From: Lamellibrachia columna
Lineage: Eukaryota; Annelida; Polychaeta; Sabellida; Siboglinidae
Assembly: GCA_963662155.1 (NCBI GenBank)
Contig: OY759267.1
Coordinates: 16,458,489 to 16,522,488 of the forward strand
DNA: 64,000 nt
Reading direction: 5' to 3'
The position numbers and the translations under genes are program-made. The notes under the pieces were generated by a model, which searched no databases, had not been told where the DNA came from, and worked only from the letters and a program-made list of their open reading frames with translations. Shown here one piece after another: positions 23,860 to 34,134 of the stretch; the first letter of the stretch is position 1, and each line of letters opens with the position of its first letter.

Positions 23860-24115
23860 GTGATCTCCAAATGTCTGCAAGGCAGTCCAGCGTATCATTT
23901 TGGTATCATCATTCCACAAAACGTCAACCTCACTACAATCCATGGCATTTGTTAGACAGCATTTCTTGAAGCCTTGTTGAACAATGTGGGGTCGATCTCG
24001 TCCCTGTCCACTTTGATCCAGTTGGCAACCAGAGGAATCTCATCCTTTCTGTTGTTGCCGGAAGGAATAAAAGAATGAACACTCATAAACATCCTCTCAT
24101 TCCATTAGTGCAGAG
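23860..24115 (-). pseudogene. pogo/Tigger DDE transposase C-terminal remnant
   Basis: In two minus frames joined by a shift near 23950: HSFIPSGNNRKDEIPLVANW, then KCCLTNAMDCSEVDVLWNDD. The order and wording (HSFT-PSG, aromatic-rich W, Phe-Lys-x-Cys-x-Ile-Thr-Asn-Ala, Asp/Glu-Asp-x-Leu-Trp) match the end of pogo-type DDE proteins. The catalytic core is absent. Confidence 0.55.
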
Positions 24116-24433
24116 AAGTGCTGTTTGAATGGCCCGATTGCAGTTGACGTCCATGACTTGCAACTGACCCATCTTGCTTCCAGGAATGACCACGAGGTCG
24201 GTTGTATATTCTTACAGGATGGCCTCCGTGCAGGGCGTGCAGTGGCAATGGAACCCGTTAAAGCCCGCTGCACACCGCCCGATTGTCTACGATCAACATG
24301 TTCAATCGGCACAACTGACGTGACTGGCAATCTTGAACAATCGGGCGGTGTGTGGCACTTCCCGACTTTGATTTTCGAATCATAAGGAATTAACCAATCA
24401 GAGAACAGAAGTGGTAATTAGATTCTTGGGAAA

Positions 24434-24587
24434 ATGGCCAATTTCTGGTGTGAGATTACAGAAGACGCCTTTGTTGATATGCAGCAAAATCAGCCTTGTT
24501 TGTTTTATTGTTCTTCACAGTGTTACTCAAATAGAAACGCAAAAGCAAAGGCCTTAAACGAGATCGCCTCCGTACTTAGGACTGGCG
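24434..24587 (+). CDS. MADF-domain protein, first exon (Harbinger-associated)
   Basis: ATG at 24434 and donor GTATGT at 24588. The 51 codons read MANFWCEITEDAFVDM, then QPCLFYCSSQCYSNRN and AKALNEIASVLRT. This matches the first two helices of the MADF/Myb-SANT-like DNA-binding domain (Trp, acidic-x-Leu-Ile, Pro-x-Leu-Tyr, Tyr-x-Asn-Arg, Ile-Ala). The next exon was not found, so the domain is cut before its last helix. In PIF/Harbinger elements this kind of protein brings the transposase to the element ends. Confidence 0.55.
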
Positions 24588-25554
24588 GTATGTAGCCATT
24601 GTTATTGTAGGCGTAATAAAAAGATTCGCTTCATTACTATTAGTATTACTGCAATACTGCCTACTTGACAACTTTAATTTTCCTGCTAATATTATAGTGT
24701 AAAAGCATGTACAATCTATTCTACTAGGGCTAGGCACCGTACTAAAGTAAACGGCACCGGACATAGCCATAGGCATAGCCTAGCGCTAGGCCTGGTATCA
24801 GAGGCAGAGGGGTCTATCTTATCGACTGAATTAAAATTAATGTTTCAAAGTTCCTAAATACGGTATGTTTTAGTATAGTCTGACCTGGCGAGGGCTATAT
24901 TAAACTGGTCTTACCATGTTTTGCGATTCTACTAGTATTTATTCGCTGAAATCCACCTGCTGCCAGGCTTAAAACGTCTAGCACTTTGCAAAATAAGCGT
25001 TTTAAATTACCTTGAACATCAAAGTCGAGATCAACAATCCGATTGTGGCACAGTCCAAAATACGTCGAAGGGAAAATAGCTCTGATGGGAACACAATTAG
25101 TTTGCCCTAGCTGCACAAAATTGTGGGTGATCAAATGAATTCATACAGAAACATATCTGCATTTACTTTAGAGAACATACAACAATATAAAAAAATTAAC
25201 AGAACATCGACGTAAAGCCGACACCCATCTGAAAAATGTACGTGGCTGTGGATCCAATACAATGTGACTAATTGTGTTACCCGACGGCTTGTCTGTGTCT
25301 CGGAGGGCAATATATGCAAAGGGAGCATGTCGTGTTTTATTAATATTTATGATTGTGTCAATAAAAAAAAAAAATATTTTGTCAGATTTGGACTCAGCGC
25401 CAAATAATCTATGAAAAAAACGACTTTGTGTTACAAAAACAATGTATGCCCCTCCACTATATCAGTCAGTACCATAATCCGACGCCTTTACAAGACACAT
25501 ACTATCCTGCCCATAGCGTGTTTGATTTGGGGAGCGTACGTTTTTCCAAAACCT

Positions 25555-25725
25555 TGAGGCTCCTAAAAACGTCCAACTGTACCCTCCTGCGCCCTAAGAT
25601 TTCCAACAGCACCCCTTGCCTTGAGGCTCCCAAAAACTTCCAACTGTACCCCCTTGAGACCCCCAATTGCACCCCCTCGAGGCTCCCAAAAAACTCCATC
25701 TGCACCCCTTGAACTGAACTCTTTT
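25555..25725. repeat. Degenerate minisatellite
   Basis: About five imperfect copies of a roughly 32-bp unit related to GAGGCTCCCAAAAACTTCCA, each followed by a C-rich run. Confidence 0.75.
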
Positions 25726-26339
25726 CCCTCGAGGGGAAGTCTTTAGCCTCAGTGGGGGGGGGTGTGTATGCACACATCGCTTCCCCAATCCAGCCTAGGG
25801 CCCTATACTATGGATTTATGGCTAGCCACGTAAATCGCGACTGACAGCTACCCAATTCGTGGAATCATTACACGATGATAATAGTTATATGAGTTGTTGA
25901 TCCTCCCAGACCTACACACATGTTATATTATAATGTATATTTGTAAATTTCAGTGAATGACGTCAGCAAACAAATAATGTCACTCAGAACACAATTCTCG
26001 AGACTGTCCAAGTCTGCACCAAGTGGGAGTGGCACACCCTACGTTTCTTGTCCCTGTTTCGTCTCCATTTCAGCAACCTATTGCTGACGCATATCCCTAA
26101 AATGTTGGCAATTGCCTGCACACTTTTCTCCACGGACGGCGCCATATTGTTGAAGTTCGGATACAAACAGAAAGGTGGCGGCCAGTGTTTTATAAGAATA
26201 ACGCCAGGTTTATATATCCAGTTGTGAACAATCGTAGCGGTGTGCGGCGGTCAGTCATAAGCTAACGATCATACGCGATTGGGCTACGATGATGTGTCGC
26301 ATCGTAGACAATCGGGTAGTGTGCAGCTAGCTTTAGAAC

Positions 26340-27055
26340 AAACTGAGATGGACCTCTGCACCAAACATGCCTCAGCCAGTCTTTCTCTTCAACTATCTCT
26401 TCAAATGTGCTACGCTTCCTAAGCGCCTCTCACAAGTTCACTTCATTTGTACCTTTCAACGCATTCATATTCTATTTGTTCCTTAATTTTTTCATGGCTA
26501 AATAAATTAATGCTGATCAGTGCCTGCTGCTGAGTTGTATTGTTTCAATGCATCTCCTAAAGAATCCTATTAAATCATGAAATGTCATTGTGAACAAATC
26601 CTGTAATCGGCTCAAGTTGCATGAATGCAAATAAATATTTTACTTTTCATCCGATTAAAGTAAACTTTGCACAGTAGTTGTAGAACTAACTGCTACAGTA
26701 AATATAAAAAATTAGAGAGTTATGTGAATTTACTAACAAAATATGGCTTGCTTAATTTTGAATATATTTTAATTATTAAAAATGATTCCCAATAATGAAT
26801 TTTTTTTAATTTTCCACTAATAAGTAGCGAATGCTTGCAGTATATGAAATGTGAATAAATTAATATGCTGTAAAATACAAAAAGAATTTCATGTCTAGGG
26901 TAAACAAAACTGAAATCACAATATTTTTTTCTGAGTGCATGTCTTTTACATGATTTCTGTTTAAATATACATGAAACAAAATTTAAACATTTTAATTAAC
27001 GAACTAAACTCATGAACCAAACTGACCTCATGAGGTAGTAACATCAGTTAAAAGA
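26340..27055. other. AT-rich spacer, no gene recognised
   Basis: Strongly AT-rich with no coding or repeat signal that I can support. Confidence 0.4.
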
Positions 27056-27059
27056 TCAA

Positions 27060-27670
27060 GTCGGCCAATCCATTGTGATTGGTGGGACATGACTGCAGTC
27101 GTCAGTCCTACACAGAGTGTCGGCTGTGGTACTGCACCAGGTAACCATCCCGGCACAGAGGAACGTTGCATGCCTTGCACTTCCACGTGGTGGCAACACC
27201 ACAGCCTTGTGGCTCAGCTGGCAACAGTTACAACACATGAGCTTCTTCGACATGTTTACAAGGTCATGTCCAAGATGATTTGCGGCTCCCATGACCAGCA
27301 CATGCACCACCTGCTCTCTTTCGGCTGCTAAGTCCTACGATCAGCTGCTTTACAGCTTTGAGGCAATACCTCGGGTGTGTTGTTGTGTGTTGTTGATGCG
27401 TGAGGGGATGGGACAGGCCAATGACTGTGTGTAGCTGATGAAACTGTTGATAATTGCTGTGTTGAAGATGTACTATGCCAGGTAACGCCAGAACTTGTTC
27501 AACTCACGACCAACACTATAGTATGACCGCTTCTGGTCAGCCAAGTCGACACCACCTATGCGTGCATTATTATGAATGATGCTGTGAGTGAAGGACAAAG
27601 AGCACCTCCCTACCCACTCTCCTCTGTCACAGCAGGGACAGACAGCACCTCCCTGCCCACAAAACATTCA
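27060..27670 (-). pseudogene. piggyBac-like transposase C-terminal remnant
   Basis: The minus frame at 27667-27475 contains NARIGGVDLADQKRSYYSVG and KFWRYLA, the conserved region around the last catalytic Asp of piggyBac-type (DDE_Tnp_1_7) transposases. Further on, near 27230-27100, another frame reads WKCKACNVPLCRDGYLVQYH, matching the C-terminal cysteine-rich zinc finger. Between them the frame is shifted. The N-terminal two thirds are missing. Confidence 0.75.
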
Positions 27671-28202
27671 GTTGTATCAACATGATGTTTGTTAAGAATG
27701 TTTACTTGTGTGTGATATAAATAAGAAAACAAGAATTAATATATCACATTTAATAGTTGGATAAGTAAAAGTAAGTATTTAGAAATGGAAGGTGCCGCTA
27801 GATTCTAGCAAGTATAATTAACACTGAGACAATTAATAATTAACATTCAACAACAGGTATTGCTATTTGCAGTAGTTGCGTAATGTATATATGACTGATG
27901 TGAGTAACTACTGATCAGTGGTGAACACGTTACATATCTTGCTACAATAAAACATGTTGCAAACACCTCCAAACTTGCGAGGAGTAATATGATTCAGGTG
28001 CCACCTGGTGGCGAGTGCCATTTTAAAACATGCTTAAAATTTTTATTTCTATAATATATAATAAATGTTTATTTAAGCAAAAAGTCCATAATATATACAT
28101 AAAATAAAAATACATGCACACACGCGCACACATGTTGTGCATTAAAAGTACATATATAGGCCCGTTTAATATATTTCACGGTGATGATTGAAAAAATTAC
28201 AT
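27671..28202. other. No feature recognised
   Basis: AT-rich sequence; a short CA/CG-rich tract lies near 28115. Confidence 0.4.
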
Positions 28203-28687
28203 TGATATTTATGATTGTGTCACAGCAAGATGTTTCATGACACTAATCAGTAGAAAGACACACTATTTAGAAATAATTCACAATATACACAGTTGTAAAA
28301 TATATGTCTCTAGGTTGAGGTCTGCAATGCACGCCCATGTTTACTATGTTAAATAGTGTTATACTCACCAAACCAGCTGCATGGTCAACAGATTGTATGA
28401 GACTTCTTATGATGAATGTTGACTAGCTCGGAATAGCTGTTCTGCAAAGGCAACAAAAGTGAATCTATATAAACAAACATTAAATTTATATATGTAGTGT
28501 GACCCTTCATTTTCCTAATTTATACTTTTTTTAGGACTAGGGCCTTGGTTAGCTTATTGGATAGGCTGTGATCCAGAAAGCAACATGTAATATATACCAT
28601 GCATGCATGTGAATTATTTCTAAATAGTGTGTCTTTGTACTGATTATTATGTCATGGAAAATCTTGCTGTAACACAATCATAAATAT
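28203..28687. mobile_element. MITE with about 80-bp inverted repeats
   Basis: 28203-28284 and 28608-28687 are inverted copies. Shared words include ATTTATGATTGTGT, ACAGCAAGAT and AAGACACACTATTTAGAAAT, about 85 percent identical by eye. The 320-bp centre is non-coding. The superfamily is not determined. Confidence 0.75.
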
Positions 28688-28868
28688 CCACTTGTCATTT
28701 TCAGACATAGAATTGTATTATTAATGTTAGCTATTTAGCCATTTCTTAAACATCTAACACTATTTCGCCAGTTCGTAGACATCTAGTACTGGGGGCGTCT
28801 TCCTCGGTCGCGATGATCACTGGGGTTCAATAGTCATCTCAGCAGGAGATGCGTTGTTGCGTGTTGCC

Positions 28869-29649
28869 TCAGGCTCGGCATACAATGCATCGCTGTGGGC
28901 TGTCTGAGCATTTGAAGTGTGATGCATTTTGTGTGATATTTTGATCATTTCGTTTCACTGTAATCATGGTTCCTTTCCTGTTCATCACTGTATATGGACA
29001 ATGGTTGAATTGTGATGTTAGTTTGTCTTTCCTGTGTTGTACTAACACAGTGTTTCCTGGAAGCATTTGGCATTCTTATCTGCATATGATTTCATTTTGC
29101 CTTTCGCATTTTTGTCGTTCGTTGTCAGCTTCGTGTTCAGTGGGGATTTCTGTGTTTGTGTGATCGTGTTCGGCAGTTTGATTCTCATCTCGCAGTTGAA
29201 AAGATCTGTGGCAGGTGCAACATCAGTCAATGAACGAGGAGTTGCCATGAAGTTTCGGAGGAACTTGTACAACTCTTGTCTCCACGATTTGAATTTGATC
29301 ATTGCTGCTTTCATCACTTTCCCCAAGTTTCACACGAAGCATTCTGCTTCACCATTCGCTTGCTGCCATAACAGAATAATCCACTGGTGTTTGAATCCCA
29401 TGTGTTTCGCGAAGGTGTGGAATTGGTGACTGTTGAACAGGGGTCCGTTATCAGTTTTAAGTTTCTCAGGAATTCCCAGCATGGAAAACACTTTGTTGAA
29501 CACAGGTTTGAAGATGTTGGTGCTTTGTAGAGTGTACTACTTCAATGACAGGATATTGTGAGAATCCGTCAGTCATTTCCAACAGATATACGCATGACTG
29601 AAATGGTCCATAGAAGTCTGCTTATTTCCTGCCATGGATATCTGGGTGT
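28869..29649 (-). pseudogene. Older Ty3/gypsy element, integrase part
   Basis: In shifting minus frames: KTDNGPLFNS-like sequence near 29450, KFKSWRQELYKFLRNFMATP and SLTDVAPATDLFNCEMRIKL at 29326-29100, and GTMITVKRNDQNITQNASHF at 28990-28900. This is the integrase core and C-terminal domain of a Ty3/gypsy pol. It is truncated and frameshifted. The upstream part (reverse transcriptase to the integrase zinc region) continues at 34135-35396 beyond the younger gypsy insertion. Confidence 0.85.
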
Positions 29650-29654
29650 GTTGG

Positions 29655-29814
29655 TGTAAATGTTTGTCTTGTTACGTGACACAAACAATGACTGAGTTTA
29701 ACAACACGTTTAATTGCCGGGCTCCTCTCGTGCCAGTCCCGCACCGTCCGGTGGTAAACATAATATATCCAGAGCTGCACCCTAGCAGATAAGTATGACT
29801 TAACATTCGTTACA
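29655..29814 (-). repeat. 3' LTR of the young gypsy element
   Basis: 160 bp, TGTAAATGTTTGTC to CATTCGTTACA on the plus strand. It matches 33970-34129 except for one base. Confidence 0.96.
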
Positions 29815-29827
29815 TCCTCCCTCCTTT
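29815..29827 (-). other. Polypurine tract of the young gypsy element
   Basis: On the minus strand AAAGGAGGGAGGA directly abuts the 3' LTR, the usual position for priming plus-strand DNA. Confidence 0.85.
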
Positions 29828-29945
29828 GTAAAGTAACATGCTATCTTACCATGTATGCATCTTTAAACATTATAGCGAAACAATAATAATAATATGTTAA
29901 ATGTTCGTGTATGACAATTAACAAGTCTCTTAATTAAATGTCTGT

Positions 29946-32681
29946 TCATTCAGCATATCTGGCAGGGGTCTTAATTAACCTACCACTGCGTGACATTACT
30001 GGTTTTAAGACAGTGTTCGATTGTTCATTTCTTGGCAGTGTTTCTATAGTCTCTTCGGAGATCGCTGGCAGCGTCGTATCGACTGTTGCTGGCACAGTTG
30101 TTGGCACTTTAAGCAAGTGTCGACGATTTCTCCGGTATTCAGTTCCTTTCTCGGATCGCACATAGTAGGAACGAGGTTCATTTGCCAGCCGTGTGATGGT
30201 AGCAGGCTTACCATAGCCTTTTGGCGTTTGCATGCAGACGTTGTCACCTGTGTGCAGCAACGGTAGTGGCTTAGCCGACTTGTCCGCATATTTCTTTTGT
30301 TGCAGCCTTTTCTCAGACAACTGATGTTGCACTGTCTGTTGGTTGAGAACTTGTGGTTTTAACAGTGTCTGTGTTGTAGGCAGTGTTGTCCTTGTGCGGC
30401 ATGATATGTTGCGTTGTGCAGGAGATCCTAAGACTGCGTCACGTGGAGTGTTTCGCCAATTGAGCAGATTCAAATGCGCATCTGTGCCATCTCTGTATGA
30501 TTTCTCTAGCAGCTTCTTTGCTGTTTGCACTGCTTTCTCAGCTAGGCCATTGCTGCTGTGAAAGTGTGGACTGCTCATTACATGGTTGAATGACCAGTCT
30601 CTTGCGAACTGTTTGAATTCTCGTGATTTATACTGAGATCCGCTGTCAGAAATTACCATCAAAGGTATTCCAAATCGCGAGAAGTGTGTTTTCATCTTTT
30701 TGATGATTGTCGATGTCGACGTGTCTCTCAGCAGATCTATTTCGTACCAACCTGAATACAAATCGACGGTTATGAGGTACATGCAGTTGTGCCACTCGAA
30801 CAAATCAGTCCCCACAGTTGCCCACGGCTGATTTGGTACTGGGTATGACATGAGAGGCTCTTTCTGCTGGTGGTATGTCATGCTTTGACACGTTTTGCAA
30901 GCAGTAATTGCCTTTTCAATGTCACTGTTCATGTTCGGCCAAAACATCACATCTCTCGCTCTTCGTTTTGTTGCATCGATACCGATGTGTCCCTTGTGCG
31001 CGAGGTTAACATACTCGTTTCTCAGAGCTGATGGGACAACAATTTTGTGTCCCTTGAGTATCACTCCATCTTCTGACGTCATCTCATCTCTGAATGGAAA
31101 GTATGGCTTCAATTCAGGATGAATGTGTTTGCTCTGAGTTGGCCAGCCTGACTGTGTTGCTCGATATACTCTCTGGAGTGAATTGTCGGCTGCAGTAGCT
31201 TGTTTTAGCTCGTCTAGCTTGTTGCTAGTTATCGGCAGTAGTGACAAAACCTCATAATCTGTCACTTCCTCATTCTCCTGTTGTTCTGTCTGTAGATACG
31301 CTCTCGATAGCGCATCAGCTAGCACAAGGTCTTTGCCTTTTCTATATACGAGATGAATGTCATGACTCTGTAATCTCATCAGCATTCGTTGTAGTCTTGC
31401 TGGTGCTGCTGATAACGGCTTCTTTGTGATTGATATGAGAGGCTGGTGGTCTGTCTCGACTGTCACTTGTTTTGCACAAATGTAGTTTTTGAATTTTGTG
31501 CACGCAAAGACTACGGCTAACAGCTCTTTCTCTATCTGCGCATATCTTGTTTCCGTCTCGGTCAACGCTCTTGACGCGTAGGCGACTGGTCTGCCATTTT
31601 GTAGACAGGCAGCCCCTAATCCATGCTGTGAAGCATCACATGTCAGAGTGACATCCTTGTTGACATCGAAATACGCAAGAATAGTTGCGTGTGCTATACT
31701 TTGTTTCACATCGTCATAAGCTTTCTGCTGTGGAACATCCCAGACCCACTCATTGTCTTTGTGCAGAAGCTCGTTGAGAGCAGCAGCTTTCTCACTTAGA
31801 TCAGGGACAAACTTTGATAGGTATTTAACCATTCCCATGAATCGTAGCAAGTCTGTTGTGTTTTCTGGTTCTGGCATTTCTGTGATCGCCTGCACTTTTC
31901 TCGGATCTGGTTTGAGTCCATCCTTAGATAGTACATGTCCAATGTACAGGATTTCTTGCAGTTTGTACTTGCATTTTCGCGGTGCTAGCTTCAAATTGAT
32001 CTCGCGCAGCCGTTTTAGCACTTTCTCAAGATTAGTGTCGTGTTCCATTTAAGATGCTCCACTCACTAGTATGTCATCCATGATCACTGCACAGGGGTAT
32101 CCAGCTAACAAATGTTCAATTCCTCGCTGATACACTTCCGATGCTGAACTTATCCCCATTGGCATGCGCAAATACCGAAATCTTCCGAATGGCGTTCCAA
32201 AGGTTGTCAGGTATGATGAATCGTTCTCCAATGGGATGTGGTAGAATGCTTGCTTTGCATCCATGACTGTGAAGTACTTTGCATTCGGAATGTTCTCCAC
32301 TACCTCTTCGATCGTTCGCATCGGGTAGTGTGGTCGCTTGATTGCTCGATTTAGATCTCCTGGATCCATGCAAATGCGAATGTCATTTGTATCTTTCTTC
32401 TTTACCACTACCAATGCTGACACCCAATCGGTTGGTTCGTTCACTGGTGTGATTATACCTTTCTCGACCATCACTTCCAGCTCACTCTTCAGTTTCTGTT
32501 TCAAAGCTACTGGCACTGACCTCACAGGCCGTATGACTGGTGTAATGCTCGGATCGATTGTTATTTTGTATTTGACTGGCAACTTTCCAAGTGTGTTGTC
32601 AAATAGGTCGCTGTATTCTTGTAGAATACCTGGTGGCAGTTTGTGTTCTGCTATCTGTTCAGCATGTGAAAGTTCATGCAC
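29946..32681 (-). pseudogene. Gypsy pol: reverse transcriptase, RNase H, integrase
   Basis: 32681-32049 (210 codons) holds the RT fingers and palm: VSALVVVKKK, KYFTVMDAKQAFYHIPLE, FRYLRMPMGISSASEV and the catalytic box as IMDD. A TAA then interrupts the frame at 32049-32051. 32048-29946 (700 codons) continues in frame with the RT thumb (YIGHVLSKDGLKPDPRKV), RNase H (LTCDASQHGLGA, ETRYAQIEKELLAVVF, VETDHQPL), the integrase zinc site (HKGHIGIDATKRRA ... CKTCQ) and core (VGTDLFEW, ISDSGSQYKS, NGLAEKAVQTAK). The second catalytic Asp lies in DSG where DNG is usual. A frame change separates this from gag-protease. Because of the stop, a full polyprotein could not be made without readthrough. Confidence 0.93.
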
Positions 32682-32682
32682 A

Positions 32683-33822
32683 TCAGCGCTTAGAGTGATT
32701 GTCTTTCAGTCCAAGTAGTGTTGTTACTTTCTTGTCGACTACATGAAAGTCTATAACATACTCTTGTTTTCCCTGATGACATAGTAGTCTTGCTACTCCA
32801 ACAGATTTCAGTGCATTTCCACCAAACCCCACCAGTGTTATCCTTCTTGATGTGTCTAAACGATTGTTACTATGCAGCTGATTGAGTCGTCGAAGACTCA
32901 TCACGTTGCATTTTGCTCCAGTGTGTACTTTGACATCTATCTTCGCATTGTTTATACACAACGTTGTGTGTATGTCTCCTTTTGTCAAACCATCTACTGT
33001 CTTGATAGTGAACGTTTCTTCGTTTACTTCTGCGACATTTTTCTTGAAATGTCGATTTAGTGGTTCTGTTTTCGGTTTCGACCTACACACAGATGCGAAA
33101 TGGTTCCACCTTCGGCAGTTGTGACATTGTTTTTGATAAGCGCGACACTGTTCCCTGGCCTTGCCATGACAATGTCCACATTTGTCACACATTTGTTTTG
33201 AATGTGTAGTTGATTGTCGATTCTGCCATTTCTTCTCTGCAAACCGATGCTGCTTCACTGTATCCACCTCCACTTTTGGTGGTTGCATTGCTTTTGCATC
33301 CTGTTCAGACAGCTCGTGTATCTGACAAATCTGCATTGCTTTCACTAGTGTGAGGTCACTCTCCCTTAAAAGAAGTCTCCTCACTCCATCGTTGATAATG
33401 CCCGTCACAATCCTGTCCCTGATCAAACTGTCCGCCAGTTCTCCGTATTGACAGCTGATCGATCTTATCTTTAGATCGCTCAAAAACGTCTGAATTGACT
33501 CGCCTGGTTGTTGTACACGACAGTTGAACCTGTGTCGTTCCAGTATGATGTTGGTTCGCGGATTGCAGATGTCTCTGAACTTTCTTTTTAGACATTCCGG
33601 GTCTTCACGTGACTCCGTCGGCTCGTACGTGAATGAACGCTCTCGTTCAATAGCTTCTGCACCAGCCAAGTTCAATAAAACATATGCTTTCACTTTGTCT
33701 GGTTTATCGTCATATGCAGCAAGAACAAATACGTTATATTCTTGTTCGAAAATGCGCCAGTTTTCGGCTGCATTGCCATCGAAACACAACGGTGAAGGTT
33801 TTCGAAGCCCTACATCAGCCAT
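32683..33822 (-). CDS. Gypsy gag-protease, 379 aa
   Basis: The ATG at 33822 opens a frame reading MADVGLRKPSPLCFDGN. Gag-like capsid sequence fills residues about 1-190. Two cysteine knuckles follow near 210-250: CDKCGHCHGKAREQC, an atypical spacing, then CHNCRRWNHFASVC, the classic CX2CX4HX4C. A retropepsin-like segment follows with IDVKVHTGAKCNVMS, in which the catalytic Asp of DTGA is replaced by His, and LVGFGG. The frame ends two bases before the reverse transcriptase frame, in a different phase. This could be a programmed frameshift or a one-base change. The protease is expected to be dead because of the His. Confidence 0.92.
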   Translation of the reverse strand: MADVGLRKPSPLCFDGNAAENWRIFEQEYNVFVLAAYDDKPDKVKAYVLLNLAGAEAIERERSFTYEPTESREDPECLKRKFRDICNPRTNIILERHRFNCRVQQPGESIQTFLSDLKIRSISCQYGELADSLIRDRIVTGIINDGVRRLLLRESDLTLVKAMQICQIHELSEQDAKAMQPPKVEVDTVKQHRFAEKKWQNRQSTTHSKQMCDKCGHCHGKAREQCRAYQKQCHNCRRWNHFASVCRSKPKTEPLNRHFKKNVAEVNEETFTIKTVDGLTKGDIHTTLCINNAKIDVKVHTGAKCNVMSLRRLNQLHSNNRLDTSRRITLVGFGGNALKSVGVARLLCHQGKQEYVIDFHVVDKKVTTLLGLKDNHSKR

Positions 33823-33951
33823 TTTGTCGTCAGTTCATTCCATATTGCGAGTGAGCGGGTAAATGCAATATTGTCACCGTAGTACTGATATTTGCTAGTT
33901 GCAAATTTCTACTTACAGTTCTTGGTCAATTTCCACTTACTAAAAGAAACA

Positions 33952-33969
33952 TCCCCTGATCTGACACCA
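33952..33969 (-). other. Primer-binding site of the young gypsy element
   Basis: On the minus strand TGGTGTCAGATCAGGGGA starts exactly at the inner edge of the 5' LTR. Its TGG pairs with a tRNA CCA end; the tRNA is not assigned. Confidence 0.85.
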
Positions 33970-34129
33970 TGTAAATGTTTGTCTTGTTACGTGACACAAA
34001 CAATGACTGAGTTTAACAACACGTTTAATTGCCGGGCTCCTCTCGTGCCAGTCCCGCACCGTCCGGTGGTAAACATAATATATCCAGAGCTGCACCCTAG
34101 CGGATAAGTATGACTTAACATTCGTTACA
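33970..34129 (-). repeat. 5' LTR of the young gypsy element
   Basis: 160 bp, near-identical to 29655-29814. On the minus strand it precedes the primer-binding site and gag, so it would hold the promoter. Confidence 0.96.
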
Positions 34130-34134
34130 GTTGG

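Larger units (their letters stand above)
24259..26335. mobile_element. PIF/Harbinger-like element, degenerate, about 2.1 kb
   Basis: Inverted ends: TAAAGC, GCTGCACAC and CCCGATTGTCTACGAT occur in order from 24259, and reverse-complemented at the right end from 26335. A plus-strand exon inside encodes a MADF domain. A minus-strand frame near 26166-25984 resembles the start of a HARBI1-like transposase (LLKWRRNRDKKRR). Known: PIF/Harbinger elements usually carry a DDE nuclease plus a Myb/MADF protein. The catalytic DDE region was not found, and a clean 3-bp target duplication is not visible. Confidence 0.55.
29655..34129 (-). mobile_element. Ty3/gypsy LTR retrotransposon, near-complete, young
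   Basis: Two 160-bp LTRs (33970-34129 is 5', 29655-29814 is 3') begin TG and end CA on the plus strand and differ at one site that I could find (AGATAAG versus GGATAAG near 29786). The 5-bp duplication GTTGG flanks the element (29650-29654, 34130-34134). A primer-binding site abuts the 5' LTR and a polypurine tract abuts the 3' LTR. Gag, protease, reverse transcriptase, RNase H and integrase are all present in order. It is inserted in the integrase region of an older gypsy copy, in the same orientation. Coding breaks make it non-autonomous now. Confidence 0.96.

Noticed and set aside
24125..24385. 86-codon plus frame across the left Harbinger end
   Set aside because: It crosses the element border and has no domain.
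31753..32052. Plus-strand frames within the gypsy pol region
   Set aside because: They are antisense shadows of pol.
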